The notes under the pieces were generated by a model, which worked only from the letters and a program-made list of their open reading frames with translations, did not search any database and was not told the DNA's origin. From assembly GCF_017876405.1 (NCBI RefSeq), contig NZ_JAGINW010000001.1, positions 4,353,203 through 4,417,202 of the forward strand: DNA of 64,000 nucleotides, read 5' to 3'. Origin of the DNA: Kibdelosporangium banguiense (GTDB lineage Bacteria > Actinomycetota > Actinomycetes > Mycobacteriales > Pseudonocardiaceae). Each line of letters starts with the position of its first letter. Position 1 is the stretch's first letter. Positions 35,719 to 45,100 of this stretch are shown here, one piece after another. The position numbers and the translations under genes were made by a program.

Positions 35719-37164
35719 CTATTGCGTCAGCACCGCGTCCCGCAGCTCCCGCACCGCCGCCCGCGCCTGCCACGGTTGGAGTGTTGTCAGCACCTTCTTG
35801 AGTTCGGCCTTGGTGCGGCCGGAGTTGGTCTCCACGGCCAGCGGCCAGGAGATCAGGCCGACCTGGGCGGCCTCGTCCGGCTCGCCGGCCAAGGCGAGGG
35901 CCGAGGCCATCAGGGAACAGAAGTAACCGTAGTCGCGCAGTGAGAACTGCTCGGTCTGCAGCCACTGCCGGTACAGCTCGGCAGCCCGGCGGGGTTGACC
36001 CGCTTCGGTGTAGCAGATAGCTGTCTGCATGCGCAGCAGCGTGGCGTTGTAGTGCGCACCGAGCTGGCTAGATTCGTTCGTGGTGGCTTGCGTTTCGCCA
36101 AGCAGCTGCTGTGCTTCCTCCAAGTTGCGTTCAACGAGCACCTGATCGTGGCCGAGCATGGCATGGCCGCGGGCTTCCTGCTGGGCAGCCTCAGCCCTCA
36201 CCCTGATTGGCAACTGCCACGGTCCAGTTCGGACAGCTTCGGACAAGGTGAGCATGCGCAGGGCGTCGCGCTCGTCGTAGGCGGCCTGGGCTTTCTTGAG
36301 CAGGACATAGCCCTGCATGGCCGGATCAACGGCTTCTTGCGCCCATTCAGTCGCCCGGTCACGCCAGAAGCTTGCCCGGAGCGGATCATGCGCGTCCCGG
36401 TACAACCATGCCACGAACTCAGCAACGCGAGCACCGATCGCCAGGAGCTGCCGCCGGACATCCGGCTGCACGTCACGTGCGCTCTGTTCAATGGTGGTCA
36501 CTAGCCCAAGCACTGCAGGCAACGTCTTCGCCGGTCCTTGCTTCCCATCGTCTGCCATGTAGGAGCCGAGCTGGCGGCTGAAGTAGCCGACCACCGAGCT
36601 ATCCAGGTGGCGGCGAGGTTCATCGAGCGCGGCGACAACGTGCGCCTGTTCGTCAGGGTTCAGCGTTGACCAGATGGTCGTACCAACGCCAGCCTTCAAG
36701 AAGGCGCGACGATCCAGTGGACTCATGGCATCCGATTCAGCAGCGATAGAACGTTCTGCCGATCTCATACCCGTAGCGCTGCTAAGAAAACCCCCGAGGC
36801 CACACGCGGCCAGGTCGGTGGCGTCAAGCGGTACCAGCACCGGGCGGCCGTCCATGACCACCGGAAGCTGCACCGTGACATCCGCAGGCGGCAACGCGGC
36901 GCTGGGTTGGACAACTACCGCGTCGACGGCTGATTCGTCAGCTGCCAGGGCAGCCGCAAAGCGCTGCTTGACGTCCTCCGAAACACGGGCGAAAGCGGTA
37001 TCGAGCAGTCCTTGGCTGTCGGGTGCAAGTTCGATGCCCGCACCACGTGACTCCCAGCGGGCCACCGTTCGGACACCGACATCGAGGTGCGTGGCAAAGT
37101 CGCGGATGCTCAGGCGCATGGCCTGACGGAGCGCTTTCGTCTCCAGGCCAGTCCAGCGCTGCAC
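35719..37164 (-). CDS. XRE-type regulator with TPR-like C-terminal domain
   Basis: A 481-residue protein. The N-terminal helix-turn-helix reads LRQAMRLSIRDFATHLDVGVRTVARWESRG. A linker with SPLDRRAFLKAGVGTT, which looks like a twin-arginine-like or fusion remnant seen in this family, precedes a long helical, TPR-like region (RDRATEWAQEAVDPAMQGYV to AELYRQWLQTEQFSLRDYGY). Such proteins are frequent in actinomycetes and often control an adjacent divergent small operon, which here starts at 37441. The GTG at 37164 was chosen as the first start that directly precedes the HTH; longer forms are possible. Confidence 0.85.
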   Translation of the reverse strand: MQRWTGLETKALRQAMRLSIRDFATHLDVGVRTVARWESRGAGIELAPDSQGLLDTAFARVSEDVKQRFAAALAADESAVDAVVVQPSAALPPADVTVQLPVVMDGRPVLVPLDATDLAACGLGGFLSSATGMRSAERSIAAESDAMSPLDRRAFLKAGVGTTIWSTLNPDEQAHVVAALDEPRRHLDSSVVGYFSRQLGSYMADDGKQGPAKTLPAVLGLVTTIEQSARDVQPDVRRQLLAIGARVAEFVAWLYRDAHDPLRASFWRDRATEWAQEAVDPAMQGYVLLKKAQAAYDERDALRMLTLSEAVRTGPWQLPIRVRAEAAQQEARGHAMLGHDQVLVERNLEEAQQLLGETQATTNESSQLGAHYNATLLRMQTAICYTEAGQPRRAAELYRQWLQTEQFSLRDYGYFCSLMASALALAGEPDEAAQVGLISWPLAVETNSGRTKAELKKVLTTLQPWQARAAVRELRDAVLTQ

Positions 37165-37440
37165 TGTCGCCACATTGCACCACGATCCCTCGGTTGCGGA
37201 CGCTGTTTGGGAGCGTAACGCCTCTGTGATCGAGGCAACACCACGCCATCGCCACGGCAACAGCCGACCATTCCGGTTGGCCTGGGTCTTGACCAGGCTT
37301 TTTGTAGGCATCCAGCGCCGGGAGCAGGCCACACCCCCGACGAACGATTAGAGCGGCCAGCTTGGCACAAGGGTCGCTGTTCTGTGGCCGTCGCCCAGAC
37401 GCTGGGTGCCGCCAGCAACCAGCAACAACAGGGGCCGGGT

Positions 37441-37935
37441 ATGGGCGTACGGATAGTGGAAAAGGCTATCGGTGGCAACGTCCTTCCCTTGCAGGCCAAC
37501 AGGTTCACCAGATCAACGGATGGAGTGGTTTTGTCGGCCGAAGCGCAAGACGCATGTCAGCCATTGCCTCCGGTGGTCTACGGCTACATCCGAGTGGTTG
37601 CTGGGGACGAGGTTCGGGCCACCATCCTGAAAGCAGACCTCTTGGTCTTCTGCTGTGCCAACGGCTTCATGCACTCGACCGTCTTTACTGACTTCGGTGT
37701 GGATGACACGGCCGTCGCCCGGCCGGGGTTCGCTTCATTGCTGGATGTCTGCCGGTTGGTCGGCTCCTACGGCGTGGTGGTGCCTGCTCGAACGCACTTG
37801 TCGTCGTTCGCACCGACGCTGGACGTTCTGACACGCCAGCTACGGCGCACCGGAACCAAGCTGCTGGCGGTGGACGAGGTTACGGCGGCGGGGCCGTCTG
37901 GGATGGAGTCCATCGCACACAGGGAGGAAGCGTGA
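37441..37935 (+). CDS. Serine-recombinase-like domain protein lacking the catalytic serine
   Basis: About 164 residues. The part from VVYGYIRVVAGDEVRATILK through TVFTDFGVDDTAVARPGF and LLDVCRLVGSYGVVVPARTHLSS follows the resolvase N-terminal domain step by step, yet the nucleophile position after YIRV is Val/Ala and the usual DRLSR motif is ARTHLSS. I infer a non-catalytic descendant. There is no DNA-binding C-terminal domain. It overlaps the next small gene by GTGA. Start uncertain (ATG 37441; GTG 37384 or 37456 possible). It lies opposite the XRE regulator. Confidence 0.65.
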   Translation: MGVRIVEKAIGGNVLPLQANRFTRSTDGVVLSAEAQDACQPLPPVVYGYIRVVAGDEVRATILKADLLVFCCANGFMHSTVFTDFGVDDTAVARPGFASLLDVCRLVGSYGVVVPARTHLSSFAPTLDVLTRQLRRTGTKLLAVDEVTAAGPSGMESIAHREEA

Positions 37936-38063
37936 ACCTCCTGGTGCAAGTCATCGAGGCCGTGGCTTATCCGGCGGCCAGCGCGCTGTTGCTGGCTCGC
38001 GCGTGCTTGCCATGGCTATTCGACAGGCGTGCTCGTATCCCGACCAAGAAAGAGCGGCCGTGA
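37932..38063 (+). CDS. 43-residue membrane peptide
   Basis: MNLLVQVIEAVAYPAASALL then LARACLPWLFDRRARIPTKK. It has one hydrophobic segment and a strongly basic C-terminus, typical of a small inner-membrane protein with a cytoplasmic tail. It overlaps its upstream neighbour by 4 bp (GTGA) and its stop overlaps the start of the downstream gene, so it is very likely expressed. Function unknown. Confidence 0.6.
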   Translation: MNLLVQVIEAVAYPAASALLLARACLPWLFDRRARIPTKKERP

Positions 38064-38338
38064 TGCGCACACACGCCGAACGGGTGCTTGTTGCGGGCCT
38101 TGGCGGTCTGAACGCCGATCTGTCGCGCTACGTCCTCAAGGCCATTGAAGCCGACCACACCGGAACCCATTGGCCGCACAGCGCCGAAGACGAAGCCGCC
38201 ATCGCGCTGCGCATGGTCGAACTGGCCGGGCAGCTCGAAATCCACGCCAAACAGCTGCAGGGCATGGCCGACGAAGCCGAGCCGACCGTCGTAGATGGTG
38301 CGTTCGCAGTGGACATAGAGGACCGGATCGAGCCATGA
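38063..38338 (+). CDS. Small hypothetical protein, 91 residues
   Basis: Starts MRTHAERVLVAGLGGLNADL; a helical, mostly acidic protein with AIALRMVELAGQLEIHAKQL. A GTG one codon upstream could be the start. Overlaps both neighbours by 3-4 bp, so it belongs to the same operon. No family recognised. Confidence 0.6.
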   Translation: MRTHAERVLVAGLGGLNADLSRYVLKAIEADHTGTHWPHSAEDEAAIALRMVELAGQLEIHAKQLQGMADEAEPTVVDGAFAVDIEDRIEP

Positions 38339-38745
38339 GCGGCGCGTTGTTGCTGGTCGTTTTCCTCGCTGTTGCATTGGTCTGGGTGTCGTGGTGGTTG
38401 GTTGCCGACTGGCGGCGGGATGTTCGTGGAGCCAAGGCCGTAGGCCGCACCGCCCAAGCCGCCATTGCTGAGATGGGCCGTCACAACTTGCCGGAATCGG
38501 AAGAACGAACCGAGCCGACGTTTGCTGAGGCGTTGACCCTGTTGCCCATTGGCGAGGAACCACCGAGGCGTTCGCGTCACGTACCCGTGCAGGACTTGTT
38601 GGCTCGCTTGCAAGACGAAGGTTCTGCGCTGCGTCTCAACTGGCGGCACGAGGACGAACAGCGCGCCAGACGCGGCGACTGCGGCATCGATCCGGGCGAC
38701 TTCCCGACGGCCGTGCTGCCCGTAGTCCCGAGCGACGAACCGTAA
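38335..38745 (+). CDS. Small membrane-anchored hypothetical protein
   Basis: 136 residues with a clear N-terminal membrane helix (ALLLVVFLAVALVWVSWWLV) and a long hydrophilic remainder, including EEPPRRSRHVPVQDLLARLQ. The ATG overlaps the stop of the previous gene. It ends 78 bp before the secreted protease gene. Function unknown. Confidence 0.65.
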   Translation: MSGALLLVVFLAVALVWVSWWLVADWRRDVRGAKAVGRTAQAAIAEMGRHNLPESEERTEPTFAEALTLLPIGEEPPRRSRHVPVQDLLARLQDEGSALRLNWRHEDEQRARRGDCGIDPGDFPTAVLPVVPSDEP

Positions 38746-38823
38746 CCCCAGATTGTCCCGCGAACAGCGCCGCGTAGCTGTTCAGGGATTTGTTGGCACA
38801 AAAGGAAAGGAAGAACGCTAACC

Positions 38824-39762
38824 GTGAAAACTGTTCTGTCCGAGGTGGGATCACCTCGGAGCAGTCGCAAGACGCTGCATCGGCTGGCCTTAGCTGGCGG
38901 CACGCTGGTGACTGCCTTGGCAACGGTGGCAGTTGCACCGTCGAGCGCTGCCGCTGGCGATGTGCAGCCAAACATCATTGGCGGGCATGCGGCCTCGGAA
39001 CCGTATCCGTGGATGGTGTCATTGCAGATCAACTGGAAGGGCGATCCGGACTTCCATACGTGCGGTGGCGTACTGCTGTTCCGCGATCAGGTGGTGACCA
39101 ACGCCCACTGTGTCACCAATCCGCCCGGCCAAACCGTTCCGGAACTGGGCTGGCATGTGCGCGTCGGCTCGCACAACCGGAACTCGGGCGGCCAAACAGC
39201 CGGCGTCAGCAAGATCACCGTGCACCCGGAATGGGCCTGGGGTGCAGGCGCGCCAGAAAAGCGGGTAGCCGATCTTGCGCTGCTGAAGCTTGACCGCAAG
39301 CTCGACCTGCAAACCATCGAGTTGGCCGCCAAACCAGCCCGGCCTGGTGACAAGGTGCGCCTCCTTGGCTGGGGCGTCACCGAGCCGGACGGTTCCGGGC
39401 CGCTGCCCTCCATGCTGCAAGAGCTGGATACCACCGTCGTACCAGCCGCGAAGTGCGCCGCCTGGGCGATCTCGGGCGGGGAAATCTGCACCAACCCGAA
39501 CGGCACGGATGGCCCCTGTGCTGGTGACTCCGGCGGCCCGGCCCTCAAGAAGGAAGACGGGCGCTGGAAGCTGGTCGGTGGTACCAGCCGGGGCAGTGAG
39601 TGGTGCGGCACCGATACCGGCGTCTACACCAGTTCGCCGGAATACCGGCAGTGGATGTACGACACGGCGCGTGGGGTGCCGGTGCCGATTCCGGCCTTGC
39701 CGGTTCCGTCGAAAGATCCGGGGTATGGGCTGCCGTTTGAGCGGCTGGGCGGCGTGAAGTAG
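38824..39762 (+). CDS. Secreted S1-family serine protease
   Basis: 312 residues. A signal peptide (basic SSRKTLHRLALAGG, hydrophobic TLVTALATVAVAPSSAAA) is followed by a mature start at about Ile51 (IIGGHAASEPYPW). The triad is His95 (VVTNAHC), Asp150 (VADLALLKL) and Ser236 (CAGDSGGP). The C-terminus has a Pro-rich tail. Specificity is unclear because the residue at the trypsin S1-pocket position is not aligned cleanly (TDGPC before AGDSGG). A hairpin follows the stop. It could process a secreted peptide such as the lanthipeptide encoded 2 kb downstream; this is inference. Confidence 0.9.
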   Translation: MKTVLSEVGSPRSSRKTLHRLALAGGTLVTALATVAVAPSSAAAGDVQPNIIGGHAASEPYPWMVSLQINWKGDPDFHTCGGVLLFRDQVVTNAHCVTNPPGQTVPELGWHVRVGSHNRNSGGQTAGVSKITVHPEWAWGAGAPEKRVADLALLKLDRKLDLQTIELAAKPARPGDKVRLLGWGVTEPDGSGPLPSMLQELDTTVVPAAKCAAWAISGGEICTNPNGTDGPCAGDSGGPALKKEDGRWKLVGGTSRGSEWCGTDTGVYTSSPEYRQWMYDTARGVPVPIPALPVPSKDPGYGLPFERLGGVK

Positions 39763-39781
39763 CCACCCTGAAAGGGGAAAT

Positions 39782-39840
39782 CCTCGCCTCGATGCCTGGC
39801 CCGTTCCCTCCTGTGCGGGCCAGCCCTTCCCGAGGCGAGG
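39782..39840. terminator. Hairpin after the S1 protease gene; gap before the RiPP genes
   Basis: CCTCGCCTCG (39782-39791) is inverted as CGAGGCGAGG (39831-39840), with an inner helix CTGGCCCG/CGGGCCAG. It should end transcription of the protease operon. From here to 40290 (450 bp) I see no gene; the promoter of the lanthipeptide operon is expected there. Confidence 0.65.
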
Positions 39841-40290
39841 CAGCCAGGGTGTGCCGGTCATTTAGACGCGACGGCACACCCTGGCTTGTTCGCGGCCACG
39901 ATCCAGGCGACTTTCCGAACACCGTGCTGCCAAAGATCGAGGGATAGCTACGCAAATACAGGTGCGAGAACTGCATAAGGGTGGAGGTTTCGGGGTTGGG
40001 AACCAAAAGCAGGGGTGGCGTACTGCTGCCTGTCATTGTGTTGCTTGGTGTTCGCGCAGGTTCCCAGCGTCGATCCCTGCTGGATACCAGTCGGTCGTGT
40101 CGAGCCCGCGATGTCAAGCCCCAATGGGGCTAGCACCACAGGGGGTCGCACACGGTCGGTGCGGACCGGGGCGCGGACATCCGATCCCCGAGTGCCCCCG
40201 CTCGCCGGGCTGTTCCCCAGGAAGTCGCTGTTCTGAAACCCCGTCCGCAAGCCCCGCGCCCTCACATTCTGACCGACGAGGAGCAGCACG

Positions 40291-40529
40291 ATGGATGAAA
40301 TCCTGGCCGTCACCCTGTGCCGTGCGTTCACCACCGGTTGGACCACCTGGACATGCTGGCCACCGACGGCGATCTGCGATCCCGCGCCGCGTTGGCCGAC
40401 ACCGAGATCGCCAGGCTCACCTCGGCGTGGCGGACCCTGCTGGCCGCGGCGCGTGCCCGACCGCGACGCGTCCCCTCGTCCATCGACCTTGAACGGCATG
40501 TAGTCGAGAACAGCCCCCTGAAAGAGTAG
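40291..40529 (+). pseudogene. Small gene with a probable frameshift upstream of the RiPP operon
   Basis: An ATG at 40291 with GAGGAG before it starts MDEILAVTLCRAFTTG, after which that frame turns into Trp/Pro/Arg-rich noise. In the frame starting at 40317 the sequence LDHLDMLATDGDLRSRAALA continues to VVENSPLKE and a stop at 40529, 5 bp before the methyltransferase. A shift to this frame near 40335 would give one protein of about 79 residues. It may be a decayed gene, a sequencing error or a programmed shift. No family recognised. Confidence 0.45.
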
Positions 40530-40533
40530 CCAG

Positions 40534-41811
40534 GTGAACACACTCCGACATGACGACGCCAGCGCCGCAGAGTTCCGCGATGCCTTGGTGGACACGCTTC
40601 TCGCTAACAAGATGATCACCTCGCCGGTGGTGGAGCGGGCCTTCCGCACGGTGCCCCGGCACCTGTTCGTCGCCGAGGGCACTCCGCTCGACGTCACCTA
40701 CAACGTCGATCAGTCGGTCGCGATCAAGCGGGACCCGGACGGGGTGATCATCTCCTCCACCAGTGCGGCGTACATCCAGGCCCGGATGATCGAGCAGGCC
40801 GAGCTCGGTCCGGGCATGAGCGTGCTGGAGATCGGGTCCGGCGGGTTCAACGCCGCCCTGCTGGCCGAGGTCGTCGGCCCAGATGGCCAGGTGGTCAGCG
40901 TCGACATCGACCCGGAGGTGACCGACCGCGCCAGCGAACTGCTGGACGCGACTGGATACGGCAGCCGGGTCACTGTGGTGCAGGCCGACGCCGAGAACCC
41001 GCTGCCGGGGCTGGACGAGCCGGTGGACGCGATCCTGGTGACGGTCGGGGCCTGGGACCTCGCGCCGGCCTGGCTGGAGCACCTGTCCGAGGGCGGCAGG
41101 ATCGTCGTTCCGTTGCGGATGAACGGGATCACTCGCGTCATCTGCTTCCGCCGCGAGGGCGATCACCTAGTGAGTACCTCGGCCGAGGTGGCCGGGTTCG
41201 TCCCGATGCAGGGCAGGGGTGCCCGTGACGAGCGGGTCTTCCTGCTGCCCGACCGGAACGGTCACCACGTCAAGCTGCGCTTCGAGGAGGACGTGTCGGC
41301 GGACGTGAGCCTGTTGGACGGGGTGCTGGCGACCGAGCGCACCGAAGTGTGGTCCGGCGTCACGATCAAGCACGGTGTGTCCTTCGCCGACCTGCACTTG
41401 TGGTTCGCCGCGTTGCTCCCCGGTTTCTGCAAGCTGGCCGTGGACGAGGGCACCGACATGGCCGCCGAACGCAAGGGTTGGTTCCCCTTCGGCGTGGTGC
41501 GCGGCGACTCGTTCGCCTACCTGGCTGTCCGCCCGGTTCCCGAAGGCGGCGGAGTGGAGTTCGGTGCGCGTGCTTACGGCGTGCACGGCGAGGCCGCGGC
41601 CGCCGCGATGGTCGAACAGATCCAGGCGTGGGACCGCCAGGGCCGCGACGTCGAGCCCACCTTCGCCTATTGGCCGACCGGCTCGCAGCGTCCCGAGTTC
41701 GGCAAGGACACGGCCGTGCTGGTCAAGACGCATGGCCTGACCACGATCGCCTGGCCATCGGCGGCGGACGCCGCGGCTGGTCAAGGTGCCCTGCACAACC
41801 CCGAGAAGTGA
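40534..41811 (+). CDS. Protein-L-isoaspartate O-methyltransferase-like enzyme of the FxLD lanthipeptide system
   Basis: 425 residues. The N-terminal part is PIMT-like: FRTVPRHLFVAEG, then the SAM-binding SVLEIGSGGFNAALLA and DAILVTVGAWDLAP, and GGRIVVPLRMNG. The C-terminal half (HHVKLRFEEDVSADVSLLDG onward) is an extension typical of the RiPP subfamily. In characterised class I lanthipeptides an enzyme of this kind methylates an Asp side chain, leading through a succinimide to isoaspartate. It directly precedes the FxLD precursor gene and LanB, which supports that role. Confidence 0.88.
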   Translation: MNTLRHDDASAAEFRDALVDTLLANKMITSPVVERAFRTVPRHLFVAEGTPLDVTYNVDQSVAIKRDPDGVIISSTSAAYIQARMIEQAELGPGMSVLEIGSGGFNAALLAEVVGPDGQVVSVDIDPEVTDRASELLDATGYGSRVTVVQADAENPLPGLDEPVDAILVTVGAWDLAPAWLEHLSEGGRIVVPLRMNGITRVICFRREGDHLVSTSAEVAGFVPMQGRGARDERVFLLPDRNGHHVKLRFEEDVSADVSLLDGVLATERTEVWSGVTIKHGVSFADLHLWFAALLPGFCKLAVDEGTDMAAERKGWFPFGVVRGDSFAYLAVRPVPEGGGVEFGARAYGVHGEAAAAAMVEQIQAWDRQGRDVEPTFAYWPTGSQRPEFGKDTAVLVKTHGLTTIAWPSAADAAAGQGALHNPEK

Positions 41812-41823
41812 GGAGTGAACCGA

Positions 41824-42024
41824 ATGTCGGCAGCACTGGCCGTTGAGCACGCGGAGTCCCCGGACGCCGCGGTCGACACCGTTGATGACGCGGAGTTCGA
41901 GCTGGACATGCGCGTGGTGGAGTCCGCTACCAAGCTCGTGATCATGATGTGCGACACGAGTGACGGGTGCGGCAGCACGTGCAGCACTAGCGCGTGCAGC
42001 ACCGGCTCCAACGACCCGTTCTGA
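41824..42024 (+). CDS. lanA: FxLD-family lanthipeptide precursor
   Basis: A 66-residue peptide. The leader contains the family motif FELD at residues 25-28. The likely core has four cysteines (43, 49, 53, 58) and many Ser/Thr (T45, S46, S51, T52, S54, T55, S56, S59, T60, S62), enough for up to four (methyl)lanthionine rings. An Asp47-Gly48 pair in the core is the best candidate for methylation and isoaspartate formation. GAGGAG stands eight bases before the ATG. The leader is acidic, as expected for LanB binding. The leader cleavage site is unknown. Confidence 0.92.
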   Translation: MSAALAVEHAESPDAAVDTVDDAEFELDMRVVESATKLVIMMCDTSDGCGSTCSTSACSTGSNDPF

Positions 42025-42118
42025 TCCAACCCCTCCTGCCGTCGGCGCCCGAGTTTCCGTTGGGCGCCGACGGCAGCCGCTGCGATCGACCATGACCGGG
42101 TGAGGAGAGCGAATCGCC

Positions 42119-45100
42119 ATGACCGTGTCCCCGCGCTACCAGCACACCGGCCTTGTCTTGGCCCGCGTCACCACCGACCCCGGTGACCTCGTTCCGCCGA
42201 CGCATCTGAACCCGGCCGACCCGGCCGTGGTCGAGCGGGAAGGTCGTGCGTGGCTGGCGAAAGTGTGGGCGCGCTCGGAGGTGCGTGACGCACTGGTGCT
42301 GGCCAGCCCCGTCCTGGGCGCTCGCCTCGACCAGATTCTCAATGACGGCACCGCTCCGTACACGGCGAAGGAGTTACGCCGCGCTGTGGTCTCCGTGGCG
42401 TCCTATGTGCTGCGCTGGCAGCGGCGGACGACGCCGTTCGGCCTGTTCGCCGGGGTCGGGGTCGCCGCTATCGGACCCGCGATGGCCGACGTGGGCACAC
42501 GACACCGGGCCGTGGCGCGTGCGGACGCCGAATGGCTCACCACGCTGATCGACCAGCTCGAACGGCACCCTGACCTGCGCCCGCGCCTGACGGTCGTGGT
42601 CGACGACGCGCGGACCGTGCGCGATGGGCGCGTCATCGTGCACCGGCGGGCCGAGGTCGGTGCCTCCACTCCAGGCCCGCTGCGGGAATCATCGGTCCGG
42701 CTCACCCGTCCCGTGCGGTTCGTGTTGACCGCGGCCGGTTCGCCGATTCGCTTCGACACGCTCGCCGACCAGATGACCGCCCGGTTCCCCTCCGCGTCCC
42801 CAGACAAGATCCACGCACTGCTCCACGGCTTGGTCGACGCCGGTGTGCTGATCACGAGCCTGCGGCCTCCGATGACCAGCGTCGACGCCTTGTCCCACCT
42901 GATCCGTGCCCTGCGTGCGGCCGGAGCGGACGCCCTGGACGACGTTGCCGCCCACCTGCACGACCTCGACGCGATCAGCGCCGATCTGGCCCGGCACAAC
43001 CACACCAGCGACCCCGAACAGGCCAGGGAAATCCGCGCGGCCCTCGCCACACGGATGGCCGCCCTGGTTCCCGGAGCAAGCCATAAGCTGGCCGCCGACG
43101 TGCGCATCGACGCGACGATCGCCCTCCCCGAGCGGGTGCTCGACGAGGCCGCGCGTGCCGCCAGCGTGCTGCTGCGGACGACCACACAACCCTTCGGGTC
43201 GGCCGCGTGGCTGGACTACCACGCCCGGTTCCGTGCCCGCTATGGCCCCGGCGCGCTGGTGCCGGTACGGGACCTGGTCGCCGACTCCGGGCTTGGCTAC
43301 CCCGCCGGCTACCTCGGCGCGCCACGCGCCCGGCCCGCGTGGCGGGTGCTGACCGATCGCGACGCCGCCCTCTTGGCGTTGATCCAGCAGGCCACCCTGA
43401 CCGGGGCGCGGGAGATCGAGCTGACCGACGCCGACGTGGAGGCGCTGACCGTCGGGGAGCACGCTGACGCCGTCCCACCCCAGCGGATCGAACTGGGCGT
43501 CGAGATGTACGCCGCGTCGACCGCGGCGATCGACCGCGGCGAGTTCAGGCTGCGGGTTACCGCCGCGCCGCACGCGCACACCAGCATGGCCGGACGGTTC
43601 GCCTACCTGCTTGACGAGGACGACCACGCCCGACTGGCCGCGACCTACACCGCGGGACCAGCGCAGCCGCCGTCGAACCAGGACGGACCGGGCACGGCGA
43701 TAGCGGTGCAGTTGTCCTTTCCGCCACGCCGCCCCCACAACGAGAACGTGGTGCGCGTGCCGCCGCTGCTCTGCGACGTCGTGTCGCTGTCGGAGCACCC
43801 CGAGCATCCTGATTCGGTGCGCCCGGACCTCACCGTCATCGGGGTGGACGACCTGGCGGTCACCGCCGACGCTGAGCAGATGTACCTGGTGCAGGTCTCC
43901 ACCGGTCGGCGGGTGATTCCCCGGATTCCGCACGCCCTGGACACCGCCGTGCAGAGCCCGCCGCTGGCCCGGTTCCTCGCCGAGGTCGCCGACGCCCGCA
44001 GCGCGATCTTCCGCGGATTCGATCTCGGCGTCGCCCGTGTCCTGCCCTACGTGCCGGGCATCCGCTACCGGCGCACGGTGCTGTCCGCCGCCCGCTGGGT
44101 CCTCTCCGGCACCGACCTCGCCGTCCGCCCCGGAACCCACGACGGTGAGGAGGCGTTGCGGTCGTGGCGGCAACGGTGGCACGTACCGGCACGGGTGGTG
44201 CTCGTCCACGGAGAGCTGCGCCTGCCCGTGGACCTCGACCAAGAGCTGGACCGCGCCCTGCTGCGCGCCCACCTGGAGCGAGCCGACCGGGTCGAGCTGC
44301 ACGAGGATGGCCACCCTGATGGACAGGGCTGGATCGGGCGGCCGGCGGAGCTGCTGATCCCGATGACCGCGATCACCCCGGCCGCACGGCCGCTGCCCGC
44401 GACTGCGGTGCCCGGTGCCGTCCTTCGCCCCGGTGACTCCGCTGTGGTGCACGCGCAACTGGCCGGCAACCCGGCGCGGTTCGACGAGATCCTCACCGCG
44501 CACCTGCCCCGATTCGTCGCCGAACTCCACGACCCGCGCGATGCGGATGGCCCGGTCGAGTCGTGGTGGGTGCGGCGGCACCGCGACATGATCCGACCCG
44601 AGACCGATCAACACCTCGCCGTGTTCCTGCGCCTGACCAGCCCCCGGCACTACGGACCGGTCGCCGCCCGCCTGGCCGCGTTCGCGGCCGACCTGGACTC
44701 CCGCAGACTTCCCGGCCAGCTCACCCTCGCCCCGTCGCCGCAGCACCCCGCCCGCTACGGCGACGGCCCCGCACTGACGGCGGCCGAGCAGGTGTTCGCC
44801 ACGGACACCACGGCCGCCATCGCCCAGCTCGCGGCGGCGCAGGCGTCCGGGATTCCCGCCCAGGCCCTGGCCGCGGCGTCGATGGGTCACCTGGCCGCGT
44901 CCTTCGCGCCCGATCCGCAGACCGGATACCGAGCGCTGCAGGGGTGCCTGCGGCAGGAGCACGGGCCGATGGACCGGGCGCTGCGCGACCACGCTCTCGC
45001 CGTGGCCGACCCTGACCAGCAGTACCGCGCCGTCCGCGCACTACCGGGCGGAGAGGCGGTCGTCGCCGCCTGGCGTGCCCGCGACACCGCGCTGAACACC

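Noticed and set aside
42689..44992. A 767-codon minus-strand frame opposite lanB
   Set aside because: Antisense shadow; amino-acid content typical of reversed high-GC codons.
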